64,000 nucleotides of DNA from Castanea sativa (lineage: Eukaryota; Streptophyta; Magnoliopsida; Fagales; Fagaceae). The notes under the pieces are model-generated. The model was not told where the DNA came from. It did not search any database and was given only the letters and a program-made list of their open reading frames with translations. The stretch covers positions 35,577,634-35,641,633 of the forward strand of contig NC_134014.1 of assembly GCF_040712315.1 (NCBI RefSeq). The letters run 5' to 3'. Positions 40,981 through 51,528 of this stretch are shown piece by piece. The position numbers and the translations under genes were made by a program. Each line of letters opens with the position of its first letter. Position 1 is the first letter of the stretch.

Positions 40981-43900
40981 TAACTTTGGCATCGGTAAAC
41001 TAAAACAATTGAACTCTAGCTCGTCCATAAGAGGTGTCCAGAGCAAAAATTACACCCCACATGAGAATGTCGTCCATAGCAGGATGACCGTCCATGGGAA
41101 TGAGGGTTGTCCATCCTGGAGGCTCTTAGACGACCCCCTGACGTATTAAATGCCCAAGTATGGGTTTAGGGTTGGCGATGAAACCACATGCTATTGTTCC
41201 AGGGCATGAGTGAGATCCAGGCTCATTGTTGCAACTCATTGTTAAATATTTAACTTCCAACAAAAGTTATATAAAAAGGTATAACTCTTATAACGGTTAT
41301 GGAAGTTATCCCTAAATCCTCTGACCTCCTCAAATATAGGAGAAACTACAAGTGTAATAACCACTTATGGGGCGCACTATATAAACACTCGTTCAAACCA
41401 GATAAAGGTAGGTTTTTACAATTCCTAAAAAGTTGGAACTCCAGAACTTGGGAGTGAAACTAACTTTGGCATCGGTGAACTAAAACAATTGAAATCTAGC
41501 TCGTCCATAAGAACCGTCCAGAGCAGAAATTACACCCCACATAAGAATGTCGTCCATAGCAGGACGACCGTCCATAGGAATGAGGGTTGTCCATCCTGGA
41601 GGCTCTTGGACGACCCCTTGACGTAGCAAATGCCCAAGTATGGGTTAAGAGTTGGCGATGAAACCAGATGCTATTGTTCCAAGGCATGAGTGAGATCCAG
41701 GCTCATTGTTGCAACTCCTTGTTAAATATTTAACTTCTAACTAGAGTTATATAAAAAGGTATAACTCTTATAACGGTTATGGAAGTTATCCCTGAACCCT
41801 CTGACCGCCTCAAATATAGGGGAAGTTACAAATCTAATAACCGCTTGTGGGGCGCACTATATAAACACCAGTTCAAACCATATAAAGGTAGCCTTTTACA
41901 ATTCCTAAAAAGTTGGAACTCCAGAACTTGAGAGAGAAACTAACTTTGGCATCGGTAAACTAATACAATTGAACTCTAGCTCGTCCATAAGAGGTGTCCA
42001 GAGCAAAAATTACACCCCACATGAGAATGTCGTCCATAGCAGGATGACCGTCCATGGGAATGATGGTTGTCCATCCTGGAGGCTCTTAGACGACCCCCTG
42101 ATGTATTAAATGCCCAAGTATGGGTTTAGGGTTGGCGATGAAACCACATGCTATTGTTCCAGGGCATGAGTGAGATCCAGGCTCATTGTTGCAACTCATT
42201 GTTAAATATTTAACTTCCAACAAAAGTCATAGAAAAAGGTATAACTCTTATAACGGTTATGGAAGTTATCCCTGAATCCTCTGACCTCCTCCAATATAGG
42301 AGAAACTACAAGTGTAATAACCACTTATGGGGTGCACTATATAAACACCCGTTCGAACCAGATAAAGATAGGTTTTTACAATTCCTAAAAAGTTGGAACT
42401 CTAGAACTTGAGAGAGAAACTAACTTTGGCATCAGTGAACTAAAACAATTGAACTGTAGCTCGTCCATAAGAGGCGTCCAGAGCAGAAACTTCACCCCAC
42501 ATAAGAATGTCGTCCATAGCAGGACGACCGTCCATAGGAATGAGGGTTGTCCATCCTGGAGGCTCTTGGACGACCCCTTGACGTAGTAAATGCCCAAGTA
42601 TGGGTTAAGAGTTGGCGATGAAACCACATGCTATTGTTCCAAGGCATGAGTGAGATCCAGGCTCATTGTTGCAACTCCTTGTTAAATATTTAACTTTTAT
42701 CAAGAGTTCTATAAAAAGGTATAACTCTTATAACGGTTATGGAAGTTATCCCTGAACCCTCTGACCTCCTCAAATATAGGGGAAGTTACAAATCTAATAA
42801 CCGCTTTTGGGGCGCACTATATAAATACCAGTTCAAACCAGATAAAGGTAGCCTTTTACAATTCCTAAAAAGTTGGAACTCCAGAACTTGAGAGAGAAAC
42901 TAAATTTGGCATCGGTGAACTAAAACAATTGAACTCTAGCTCGTCCATAAGAGGCGTCCAGAGCAAAAATTACACCCCACATGAGAATGTCGTCCATAGT
43001 AGGATGACCGTCCATGGGAATGAGGGTTGTCCATCCTGGAGGCTGTTGGACGACCCCTTGACGTAGTAAATGCCCAAGTATGGGTTAAGAGTCGGTGATG
43101 AAACCACATGCTATTGTTCCAGGGCATGAGTGAGAGCCAGGCTCATTGTTGCAACTCCTTGTTAAATATTTAACTTCTAACAAGAGTTATATAAAAAGGT
43201 ATAACTCTTATAACGATTATGGAAGTTATCTCTGAACCCTCTGACCTCCTCAAATATAAGGGAAGTTACAAATCTAATAACCGCTTATGGGGCGCACTAT
43301 ATAAACACCCATTCAAACCAGATAAGGTAGCCTTTTACAATTCCTAAAAAGTTGGAACTCCAGAACTTGAGAGAGAAACTAACTTTGGCATCGGTGAACT
43401 AAAACAATTGAAATCTAGCTCGTCCATAAGAGGCGTCCAGAGCAGAAATTACACCCCACATAAGAATGTCATCCATAGCAGGACGACCGTCCATAGGAAT
43501 GAGGGTTGTCCATCCTGGAAGCTCTTGGACGACCCCTTGACGTAGTAAATGCCCAAGTACGGGTTAAGAGTTGGCGATGAAACCAGATGCTATTGTTCCT
43601 GGGCATGAGTGAGATCCAGGCTCATTGTTGCAACTCCTTGTTAAATATTTAACTTCTAACAAGAGTTATATAAAAAGGTATAACTCTTATAACGCTTATG
43701 GAAGTTATCCCTGAACCCTCTGACGGCCTCAAATATAGGGGAAGTTACAAATCTAATAACCGCTTGTGGGGCGCACTATATAAACACCAGTTCAAACCAT
43801 ATAAATGTAGCCTTTTACAATTCCCAAAAAGTTGGAACTCCAGAACTTGAGAGAGAAACTAACTTTGGCATCGGTGAACTAAAACAATTGAACTCTATCT

Positions 43901-46900
43901 CGTCCATAAGAGGTGTCCAGAGGAAAAATTACACCCCACATGAGAATGTCGTCCATAGCAGGATGACCGTCCATGGGAATGAGGGTTGTCCATCCTGGAG
44001 ACTCTTGGACGACCCCTTGACGTAGTAAATGCCCAAGTATGGGTTAAGAGTTGGTGATGAAACCACATGCTAGTGTTCCAGGGCATGAGTGAGATCCAGG
44101 CTCATTGTTGCAACTCCTTGTTAAATATTTAACTTCTAACAAGAGTTATATAAAAAGGTATAACTCTTATAACGGTTATGGAAGTTATCTCTGAGCCCTC
44201 TGACCTCCTCAAGTATAAGGGAAGTTACAAATCTAATAACCGCTTGTGGGGCGCACTATATAAACACCAGTTCAAACCATATAAAGGTAGCCTTTTACAA
44301 TTCCTAAAAAGTTGGAACTCCAGAACTTGAGAGAGAAACTAACTTTGGCATCGGTGAACTAAAACAATTGAAATCTAGCTCGTCCATAAGAGGCGTCCAG
44401 AGCAGAAATTACACCCCACATAAGAATGTCATCCATAGCAGGACGACCGTCCATAGGAATGAGGGTTGTCCATCCTGGAAGCTCTTGGACGACCCCTTGA
44501 CGTAGTAAATGCCCAAGTATGGGTTAGGAGTTGGCGATGAAACCAGATGCTATTGTTCCAAGGCATGAGTGAGATCCAGGCTCATTGTTGCAACTCCTTG
44601 TTAAATATTTAACTTCTAACAAGAGTTATATAAAAAGGTATAACTCTTATAACCTTTATGGAAGTTATCCCTGAACCCTCTGACCGCCTCAAATATAGGG
44701 GAAGTTACAAATCTAATGACCGCTTGTGGGGCGCACTATATAAACACCAGTTCAAACCATATAAAGGTAGCCTTTTACAATTCCTAAAAAGTTGGAACTC
44801 CAGAACTTGAGAGAGAAACTAACTTTGGCATCGGTGAACTAAAACAATTGAACTCTAGCTCGTCCATAAGAGGTGTCCAGAGCAAAAATTACACCCCACA
44901 TGAGAATGTCGTCCATAGCAGGATGACCGTCCATGGGAATGAGGGTTGTCCATCCTGGAGACTCTTGGACGACCCCTTGACGTAGTAAATGCCCAAGTAT
45001 GGGTTAAGAGTTGGTGATGAAACCACATGCTATTGTTCCAGGGCATGAGTGAGAGCCAGGCTCATTGTTGCAACTCCTTGTTAAATATTTAACTTCTAAC
45101 AAGAGTTATATAAAAAGGTATAACTCTTATAACGATTATTGAAGTTATCTCTGAACCCTCTGACCTCCTCAAATATAAGGGAAGTTACAAATCTAATAAC
45201 CGCTTATGGGGCGCACTATATAAACACCCATTCAAACCAGATAAGGTAGCCTTTTACAATTCCTAAAAAGTTGGAACTCCAGAACTTGAGAGAGAAACTA
45301 ACTTTGGCATCGGTGAACTAAAACAATTGAAATCTAGCTCATCCGTAAGAGGCGTCCAGAGCAGAAATTACACCCCACATGAGAATGTCGTCCATAGCAG
45401 GACGACCGTCCATGGGAATGAGGGTTGTCCATCCTAGAGGCTCTTAGACGACCCCCTGACGTATTAAATGCCCAAGTATGGGTTAAGAGTTGGGGATGAA
45501 ACCACATGCTATTGTTCCAGGGCCTGAGTGAGATCCAGGCTCATTGTTGCAACTCATTGTTAAATATTTAACTTCCAACAAAAGTTATATAAAAAGGTAT
45601 AACTCTTATAACGGTTATGGAAGTTATCCCTGAATCCTCTGACCTCCTCAAATATAGGAGATACTACAAGTGTAATAACCACTTATGGGGCGCACTATAT
45701 AAACACTCGTTCAAACCAGATAAAGGTAGGTTTTTACAATTCCTAAAAAGTTGGAACTCCAGAACTTAAGAGACAAACTAACTTTGGCATCAGTGACCTA
45801 AAACAATTGAACTCTAGCTCGTCCATAAGAGGCGTCCAGAGCAGAAATTACACCCCACATAAGAATGTCATCCATAGCAGGACGACCGTCCATAGGAATG
45901 AGGGTTGTCCATCCTGGAAGCTCTTGGACGACCCCTTGACGTAGTAAATGCCCAAGTATGGGATAAGAGTTGGCGATGAAACCAGATGTTATTGTTCCAA
46001 GGCATGAGTGAGATCCAGGCTCATTGTTGCAACTCCTTGTTAAATATTTAACTTCTAACAAGAGTTATATAAAAAGGTATAACTCTTATAACGCTTATGG
46101 AAGTTATCCCTGAACCCTCTGACCGCCTCAAATATAGGGGAAGTTACAAATCTAATAACCGCTTGTGGGGCGCACTATATAAACACCAGTTCAAACCTTA
46201 TAAAGGTAGCCTTTTACAATTCCTAAAAAGTTGGAACTCCAGAACTTGAGAGAGAAACTAACTTTGGCATCGGTGAACTAAAACAATTGAACTCTAGCTC
46301 GTCCATAAGAGGTGTCCAGAGCAAAAATTACACCCCACATGAGAATGTCGTCCATAGCAGGATGACCGTTCATGGGAATGAGGGTTGTCCATCCTGGAGA
46401 CTCTTGGACGACCCCTTGACGTAGTAAATGCCCAAGTATGGGATAAGAGTTGGCGATGAAACCAGATGCTATTGTTCCAAGGCATGAGTGAGATCCAGGC
46501 TCATTGTTGCAACTCCTTGTTAAATATTTAACTTCTAACAAGAGTTATATAAAAAGGTATAACTCTTATAACGCTTATGGAAGTTATCCCTGAACCCTCT
46601 GACCGCCTCAAATATAGGGGAAGTTACAAATCTAATAACCGCTTGTGGGGCGCACTATATAAACACCAGTTCAAACCATATAAAGGTAGCCTTTTACAAT
46701 TCCTAAAAAGTTGGAACTCCAGAACTTGAGAGAGAAACTAACTTTGGGATCGGTGAACTAAAACAATTGAACTCTAGCTCGTCCATAAGAGGTGTCCAGA
46801 GCAAAAATTACACCCCACATGAGAATGTCGTCCATAGCAGGATGACCGTCCATGGGAATGAGGGTTGTCCATCCTGGAGACTCTTGGACGACCCCTTGAC

Positions 46901-47220
46901 GTAGTAAATGCCCAAGTATGGGTTAAGAGTTGGTGATGAAGCCACATGCTATTGTTCCAGGGCATGAGTGAGATCCAGGCTCATTGTTGCAACTCCTTGT
47001 TAAATATTTAACTTCTAACAAGAGTTATATAAAAAGGTATAACTCTTATAACGGTTATGGAAGTTATCTCTGAACCCTCTGACCTCCTCAAATATTAGGG
47101 AAGTTACAAATCTAATAACCGCTTGTGGGGCGCACTATATAAACACCAGTTCAAACCATATAAAGGTAGCCTTTTACAATTCCTAAAAAGTTGGAACTCC
47201 AGAACTTGAGAGAGAAACTA
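40981..47220. repeat. Copy 2 of the tandem ~6.7-kb duplication, one monomer shorter
   Basis: Matches 34262-40980 with very few differences and lacks one monomer. The right breakpoint lies near 47120-47220. A cluster of differences near 38157-38163 of copy 1 (CCGGAAGCGAAA against CCAGAGCAGAAA here) is the most obvious local disagreement. Confidence 0.85.
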
Positions 47221-48604
47221 ACTTTGGCATCGGTGAACTAAAACAATTGAACTCTAGCTCGTCCATAAGAGGTGTCCAGAGCAAAAATTACACCCCACAT
47301 GAGAATGTCGTCCATAGCAGGATGACCGTCCATGGGAATGAGGGTTGTCCATCCTGGAGACTCTTGGACGACCCCTTGACGTAGTAAATGCCCAAGTATG
47401 GGTTAAGAGTTGGTGATGAAACCACATGCTATTGTTCCAGGGCATGAGTGAGATCCAGGCTCATTGTTGCAACTCCTTGTTAAATATTTAACTTCTAACA
47501 AGAGTTATATAAAAAGGTATAACTCTTATAACGGTTATGGAAGTTATCTCTGAACCCTCTGACCTCCTCAAATATTAGGGAAGTTACAAATCTAATAACC
47601 GCTTATGGGGCGCACTATATAAACACCCATTCAAACCAAATAAGGTAGCCTTTTACAATTCCTAAAAAGTTGGAACTCCAGAACTTGAGAGAGAAACTAA
47701 CTTTGGCATCGGTGAACTAAAACAATTGAAATCTAGCTCATCCATAAGAGGCGTCCAGGGCAGAAATTACACCCCACATGAGAATGTCGTCCATAGCAGG
47801 ACGACCGTCCATGGGAATGAGGGTTGTCCATCCTGGAGGCTCTTAGACGACCCCCTGACGTATTAAATGCCCAAGTATGGGTTAAGAGTTGGCGATGAAA
47901 CCACATGCTATTGTTCCAGGGCATGAGTGAGATCTAGGCTCATTGTTGCAACTCATTGTTAAATATTTAACTTCCAACAAAAGTTATATAAAAAGGTATA
48001 ACTCTTATAACGGTTATGGAAGTTATCCCTAAATCCTCTAACCTTCTCAAATATAGGAGAAACTACAAGTGTAATAACCACTTATGGGGCGCACTATATA
48101 AACACCCATTCAAACCTGATAAAGGTAGGTTTTTACAATTCCTAAAAAGTTGGAACTCCAGAACTTGAGAGAGAAACTAACTTTGGCATCAGTGAACTAA
48201 AACAATTGAACTCTAGCTCGTCCATAAGAGGCGTCCAGAGCAGAAATTACACCCCACATGAGAATGTCATCCATAGCAGGACGACCGTCCATAGGAATGA
48301 GGGTTGTCCATCCTGGAGGCTCTTGGACGACCCCTTGACGTTGTAAATGCCCAAGTATGGGTTAAGAGTTGGTGATGAAACCACATGCTATTGTTCCAGG
48401 GCATGAGGGAGATCCAGGCTCATTGTTGCAACTCCTTGTTAAATATTTAACTTCCAACAAAAGTTATATAAAAATGTATAACTCTTATAACGGTTATGGA
48501 AGTTATCCCTGAACCCTCTAACCTCCTCAAATATCGGAGAAACTGCAAGTGTAATAACCAGTTATGGGGTGCACTATATAAACACCCGTTCAAACCAGAT
48601 AAAG

Positions 48605-48609
48605 GTAGG
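48605..48609 (+). other. Target site duplication GTAGG, left
   Basis: GTAGG directly precedes the 5' LTR. Joining the left flank to the right flank after removing one GTAGG and the element gives the AAAGGTAGGTTTTTACAA present in neighbouring monomers, so these five bases are the insertion duplication. Confidence 0.95.
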
Positions 48610-48784
48610 TGTAAAGGCATTGGGCCCAGTAATTTACCAAGGATGGCCCAACGAAGTCTTTTGGGCTAGAAACCCAAATCGGAAGACATCGAAATGATCT
48701 TGGAGTATTTAAATGTATCTCATAAAGAAATGCCAAATAAAGATATGATAAGCAAATGACCAATTACGTCCGAGGAGTAGATTT

Positions 48785-48809
48785 GTCCTCGGATTGTTAA
48801 GCCGAGGAC
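48785..48809. repeat. LTR dyad GTCCTCGG / CCGAGGAC
   Basis: Perfect 8-bp arms around a 9-nt spacer, present in both LTRs (second at 59814-59838). The CCTCGG core recurs nearby in U3 and in each unit of the internal minisatellite, so it may be a protein-binding motif of the element. Confidence 0.6.
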
Positions 48810-49119
48810 ATAGGAAGAGAAGTTTAGTGTTCCCGGGCTACGTTATAAAGAATCCTACGACTACATGGATACACAGTACACGTGGAGGACAATAGAAAGA
48901 GCGGTGGAATATCTAAGGTAAAGCTGCTACCACCGCCCATACATTAAAAGCTTTGTAATTGATATACTGACTACATAGATGGAAGGATGGGACCTGAGCA
49001 TGAAGTTTGGAACTTGGTCCCTAACCCCAGCGGGATTTAGGGAAGAATTGATGGGACAAGTATCCTAAACCTGCATTGCAACCATGAGGTGGAAGCTGGT
49101 GAAAGAGGAGAAAAAGAAG

Positions 49120-49127
49120 TATAAATA
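49120..49127 (+). promoter_or_regulatory. LTR TATA box
   Basis: TATAAATA in a purine-rich stretch (AGAAGTATAAATAAAGGGG) about 335 bp before the LTR end is the best candidate for the U3 promoter. The same motif is kept in the 3' LTR at 60149-60156. A start about 30 bp downstream would leave a leader of roughly 350 bp before gag. Confidence 0.6.
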
Positions 49128-49457
49128 AAGGGGAAGACCTACGAAGTAGGGAGAGGCTTTTTCAGTAAGAAAAAGGGCCAATAGTATATGATAATCAAGA
49201 ATTGTATCCAAACTTTATTAAATACTATTATAAATTATCCTCGGATTGTGTCCGAAGAGGAACTTTCAATCTTACTCTTGTAAACAACTCTTTATTTTGT
49301 GCCATTGGGCCCAAAGCCCGTTCTTTTCCTTGTCATCTAAACCATCCTTAAAATCTTGATTACTAACCCATCCTCTACAAATTTTATTGCAAAAAAGGTC
49401 TTTCAAGCCCATTTCCTTCCAGTCATAGTTTGGGAATTTGAATTGTGTCCTTACAAT

Positions 49458-49474
49458 TGGCGCCGTCTGTGGGA
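49458..49474 (+). other. Primer-binding site
   Basis: TGGCGCCGT starts 2 bp after the LTR and is complementary to the 3' end (ACGGCGCCA) of plant tRNA-Asp. The perfect match is about 9 nt; the continuation CTGTGGGA departs from tRNA-Asp. TGGCGCCGTCTGTGGGA is a common form in plant Tat-type elements. The tRNA assignment is therefore likely but not certain. Confidence 0.75.
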
Positions 49475-49503
49475 ATTTAGTGTTTAAGGAAGTTTAGAGC
49501 GTC

Positions 49504-50466
49504 ATGGTAGGATCAGGACCACAACGCAGCGAGGAGTCCGTAGGCTCACAGCGTGAGGATCACTCCTTGCATCCTGATCACGGAGAGAACCGGGAAGGCA
49601 GTGTACATACTACGCACACCATCAGGAGTGCGAGCCATTCACAAGGAGGAAGCAGAGTTCCTTATGAGAGGAATGCCAAGGCCATGCAGAAGGAGATCAA
49701 CGGCCTAAAAAGAAAATTGCGTCACGAAAGGCGGAGGCGAACTCCTTCGGTCTCTGACCCCTCTTCGGAGGGATCCGAGGATGACAATTACGGGCAGAGA
49801 TCTAGAACTCCCCCGGGTGAATCTTTTTCTTCTGGAGAGGACAATTTGCATGGGAGGCGTGGCAGAGACTACTCCTCTAGGGGCTTGGAAAATGACACAA
49901 TGGGTAAGGCGTTGCACCAAATATCCAGGTCACCCTTCACGCACAGGTTGGAGGAAGGGAGGTTACCTCGGCGCTTCACACAACCGGCCTTCACTATTTA
50001 CAATGGTCGGACGGATCCTGTGGAGCACGTGAGCCATTTCAGCCAAAGAATGGCAGTGCATTCCAAGAATGAGACCTTGATATGCAAGATCTTCCCCTCT
50101 AGCCTGGGGCCCGTGGCCATGAGATGGTTTGATGGCTTGAGGGCAGGCTCCATTAGTTCTTTCAAAGAGCTTACTAGAGCATTTGGTTCTCGCTTTATCA
50201 CGTGCAGTAGAGTTCCTCGGCCATTGGATTCTTTATTATCCATGACCATGAGGGAAGGGGAAACCCTGAGAACGTATTCGGACAGGTATTGGGAAATGTT
50301 CAACAAGATTGACGGAGACTTCGATGATGTAGCAATAAGGACCTTCAAGGTCGGCCTACCGACGGAGCATGACTTGAGGAAGGCCTTGACGAAGAAACCT
50401 GTCAGAAGCGTACGTCGACTGATGGATCGCATCGACGAGTACAAAAGGGTTGAGGAAGATCAGTAG
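49504..50466 (+). CDS. gag: Gag, capsid part (320 aa, ends at in-frame TAG)
   Basis: The first 150 or so residues are polar and low in complexity, with basic (RRRRTPS near 77-83) and Ser/Glu-rich runs. Residues about 163-318 match the plant retrotransposon Gag domain: a Y-x-G-x-x-D-P start (about 166-172), W-F near 208-209, and F-x-x-G-L-P near 281-286. This part forms the capsid shell. The stop follows EEDQ, where related proteins normally run on through a basic linker to the nucleocapsid knuckle. Here that region lies downstream in the same frame, so the annotated protein lacks its RNA-binding knuckle. The stop is preceded and followed by CAG codons, so a single C-to-T change in a CAG run is the simple explanation. 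Confidence 0.88.
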   Translation: MVGSGPQRSEESVGSQREDHSLHPDHGENREGSVHTTHTIRSASHSQGGSRVPYERNAKAMQKEINGLKRKLRHERRRRTPSVSDPSSEGSEDDNYGQRSRTPPGESFSSGEDNLHGRRGRDYSSRGLENDTMGKALHQISRSPFTHRLEEGRLPRRFTQPAFTIYNGRTDPVEHVSHFSQRMAVHSKNETLICKIFPSSLGPVAMRWFDGLRAGSISSFKELTRAFGSRFITCSRVPRPLDSLLSMTMREGETLRTYSDRYWEMFNKIDGDFDDVAIRTFKVGLPTEHDLRKALTKKPVRSVRRLMDRIDEYKRVEEDQ

Positions 50467-51528
50467 CAGGGAAAAGGCAAAGCGAAGGTTATCCCACAAG
50501 AAAGGAGGGATTTCAGGTCGGACAGATACAACAACAATAGGCCTGCAAGGGATTTTTCCAGACAGGCTGGTCATATACCCCCACAGGTGGTCAACACCGT
50601 CTTCAGAGAACCAGTGCAGCAGCTGTTGGAGAAAACAAGGCATGAGCCTTTCTTCAAATGGCCAAATAAGATGGCAGGGGACCCTTTGAGATGCAACCAA
50701 AATCTCCATTGCCATTATCACCAGGAGAGGGGTCATACCACCGAGGATTGTCACACTTTGTGGAATCATTTGGAACAATTGGTTAAGGAGGGAAAGCTGA
50801 AGCAGTTCCTGTATCAGCCTAATGGGCGAGGAAACCAATCAGGAGTGGCAAACCACGACGGCCCTTTGTCGAGACCTCCTTTAGGTACAATCAACGTGAT
50901 TTTTGAGGAACCTGGAAGGACTGGCTCAGCTTCTTTCAGGGTAATGTTTGTGGCTCGAACATTGGCCGAAGAGTCACGGGATCAGCCGAAGAGAATTAAG
51001 GCGAGCATCCTACCAGTTCTAAGTTTCTCTAAAGAGGACAAGGTGGGGACTATCCAGCCTCATGATGATGCCTTGGTGGTAACCCTGAGGATAGGGGACT
51101 ATGATGTAAGGAGGGTAATGGTTGATCAAGGCAGTGGCGCAGATATCATGTACCCTGACCTATTTAGAGGCTTGAAATTAAGAGTTGAAGATCTTACAGC
51201 ATATGACTCACCCTTGATAAGCTTCGAAGGAAGAGCTGTCATCCCAAAGGGACAAATTAGACTGCCTGTACAATCAGGCCCAGAGGTGGTAGACGTAGAT
51301 TTCATCGTGGTCGATGTTTATTCTCCCTATACGGCTATTGTAGCAAGACCTTGGCTGCATGCGTTAGGAGCTGTTTCCTCAACCTTGCATGTCAAGGTTA
51401 AATTTCATTCTGGAGACCAAGTGGTGGAGTTACTTGGGAGTCAATCTGTGGCTCGACAGTGTGTCACGGCTGCAATTCTGCGTCGACCTGAGCCAGGGTC
51501 CTTGGCCTCAGCTGACGGAGAAGCATAG
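50467..51528 (+). CDS. pro: Nucleocapsid knuckle and aspartic protease segment
   Basis: Open in the gag frame from the first TAG to the second; the first ATG is at 50587. A C-x2-H-x4-H-x4-C knuckle lies at 50710-50751, a variant of the CCHC nucleocapsid motif typical of plant Tat Gag. The retropepsin-like protease follows, with its catalytic Asp in VDQGSGAD (Asp codon 51124-51126) and the late motif R-P-W-L-H-x-L-G-A near 51349-51375. Tat proteases usually have D-x-G-S in place of the DTG/DSG triad, and that is seen here. No ribosome-binding logic supports an independent start; translation would need readthrough of the TAG at 50464, or this part is dead. Ends with TAG at 51526. Confidence 0.82.
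   Translation, partial: QGKGKAKVIPQERRDFRSDRYNNNRPARDFSRQAGHIPPQVVNTVFREPVQQLLEKTRHEPFFKWPNKMAGDPLRCNQNLHCHYHQERGHTTEDCHTLWNHLEQLVKEGKLKQFLYQPNGRGNQSGVANHDGPLSRPPLGTINVIFEEPGRTGSASFRVMFVARTLAEESRDQPKRIKASILPVLSFSKEDKVGTIQPHDDALVVTLRIGDYDVRRVMVDQGSGADIMYPDLFRGLKLRVEDLTAYDSPLISFEGRAVIPKGQIRLPVQSGPEVVDVDFIVVDVYSPYTAIVARPWLHALGAVSSTLHVKVKFHSGDQVVELLGSQSVARQCVTAAILRRPEPGSLASADGEA

Larger units (their letters stand above)
1..48609. repeat. Satellite DNA array, ~480-bp monomer, 101 complete copies plus a partial
   Basis: The sequence repeats head to tail with a period of 478-481 bp. Taking the ATATTTAACTT box that follows GTTAA as monomer start, starts fall at 1, 481, 961, 1440, 1918, 2397 and so on to 48443, giving 101 complete monomers and 167 bp of the next. 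Each monomer has, in order, an inverted repeat with a TATA-like loop, a second TATA box (CTATATAAAC), a pyrimidine-rich leader, an ACTTTGGCATCGG box, a block rich in GTCC, a TGACGT box and a closing GTTGCAACTC segment. Monomers differ mainly at a limited set of recurring positions. No open reading frame here looks selected. The array continues beyond the left edge. Array identity is certain; its chromosomal position (centromeric, subtelomeric, interstitial) cannot be told. Confidence 0.97.
48610..49455 (+). repeat. 5' LTR (846 bp)
   Basis: Starts TGTAAAGGCATTGGGCC and ends GTGTCCTTACA. It contains a TATA box at 49120-49127 and an 8-bp-arm dyad GTCCTCGG/CCGAGGAC at 48785-48809, plus further CCGAGG/CCTCGG hexamers. 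Same length as the 3' LTR. Confidence 0.95.

Noticed and set aside
39559..46541. Minus-strand frames of 80-87 codons in the 35-47 kb satellite (for example 39559-39822, 40039-40302, 45798-46061)
   Set aside because: Alternative frames of the same monomers. Their repetition is due to the 6.7-kb duplication.
251..48441. A 63-codon minus-strand frame (or its 71-72- and 105-codon extensions) repeated in most monomers, for example 251-442 and 47733-47924
   Set aside because: It is carried passively by the satellite period. It is lost in some monomers, shows no known domain or codon-level conservation, and differences fall at the same diagnostic sites irrespective of codon position. No start or splice context supports it.
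1..48609. CRISPR array or other direct-repeat/spacer system
   Set aside because: The period is 480 bp with no unique spacers; the whole unit is repeated. This is eukaryotic satellite DNA.
48610..49455. Relationship between the retrotransposon LTR and the satellite monomer
   Set aside because: No shared stretch was seen beyond short AT-rich words. The inserted element is not the source of this satellite.
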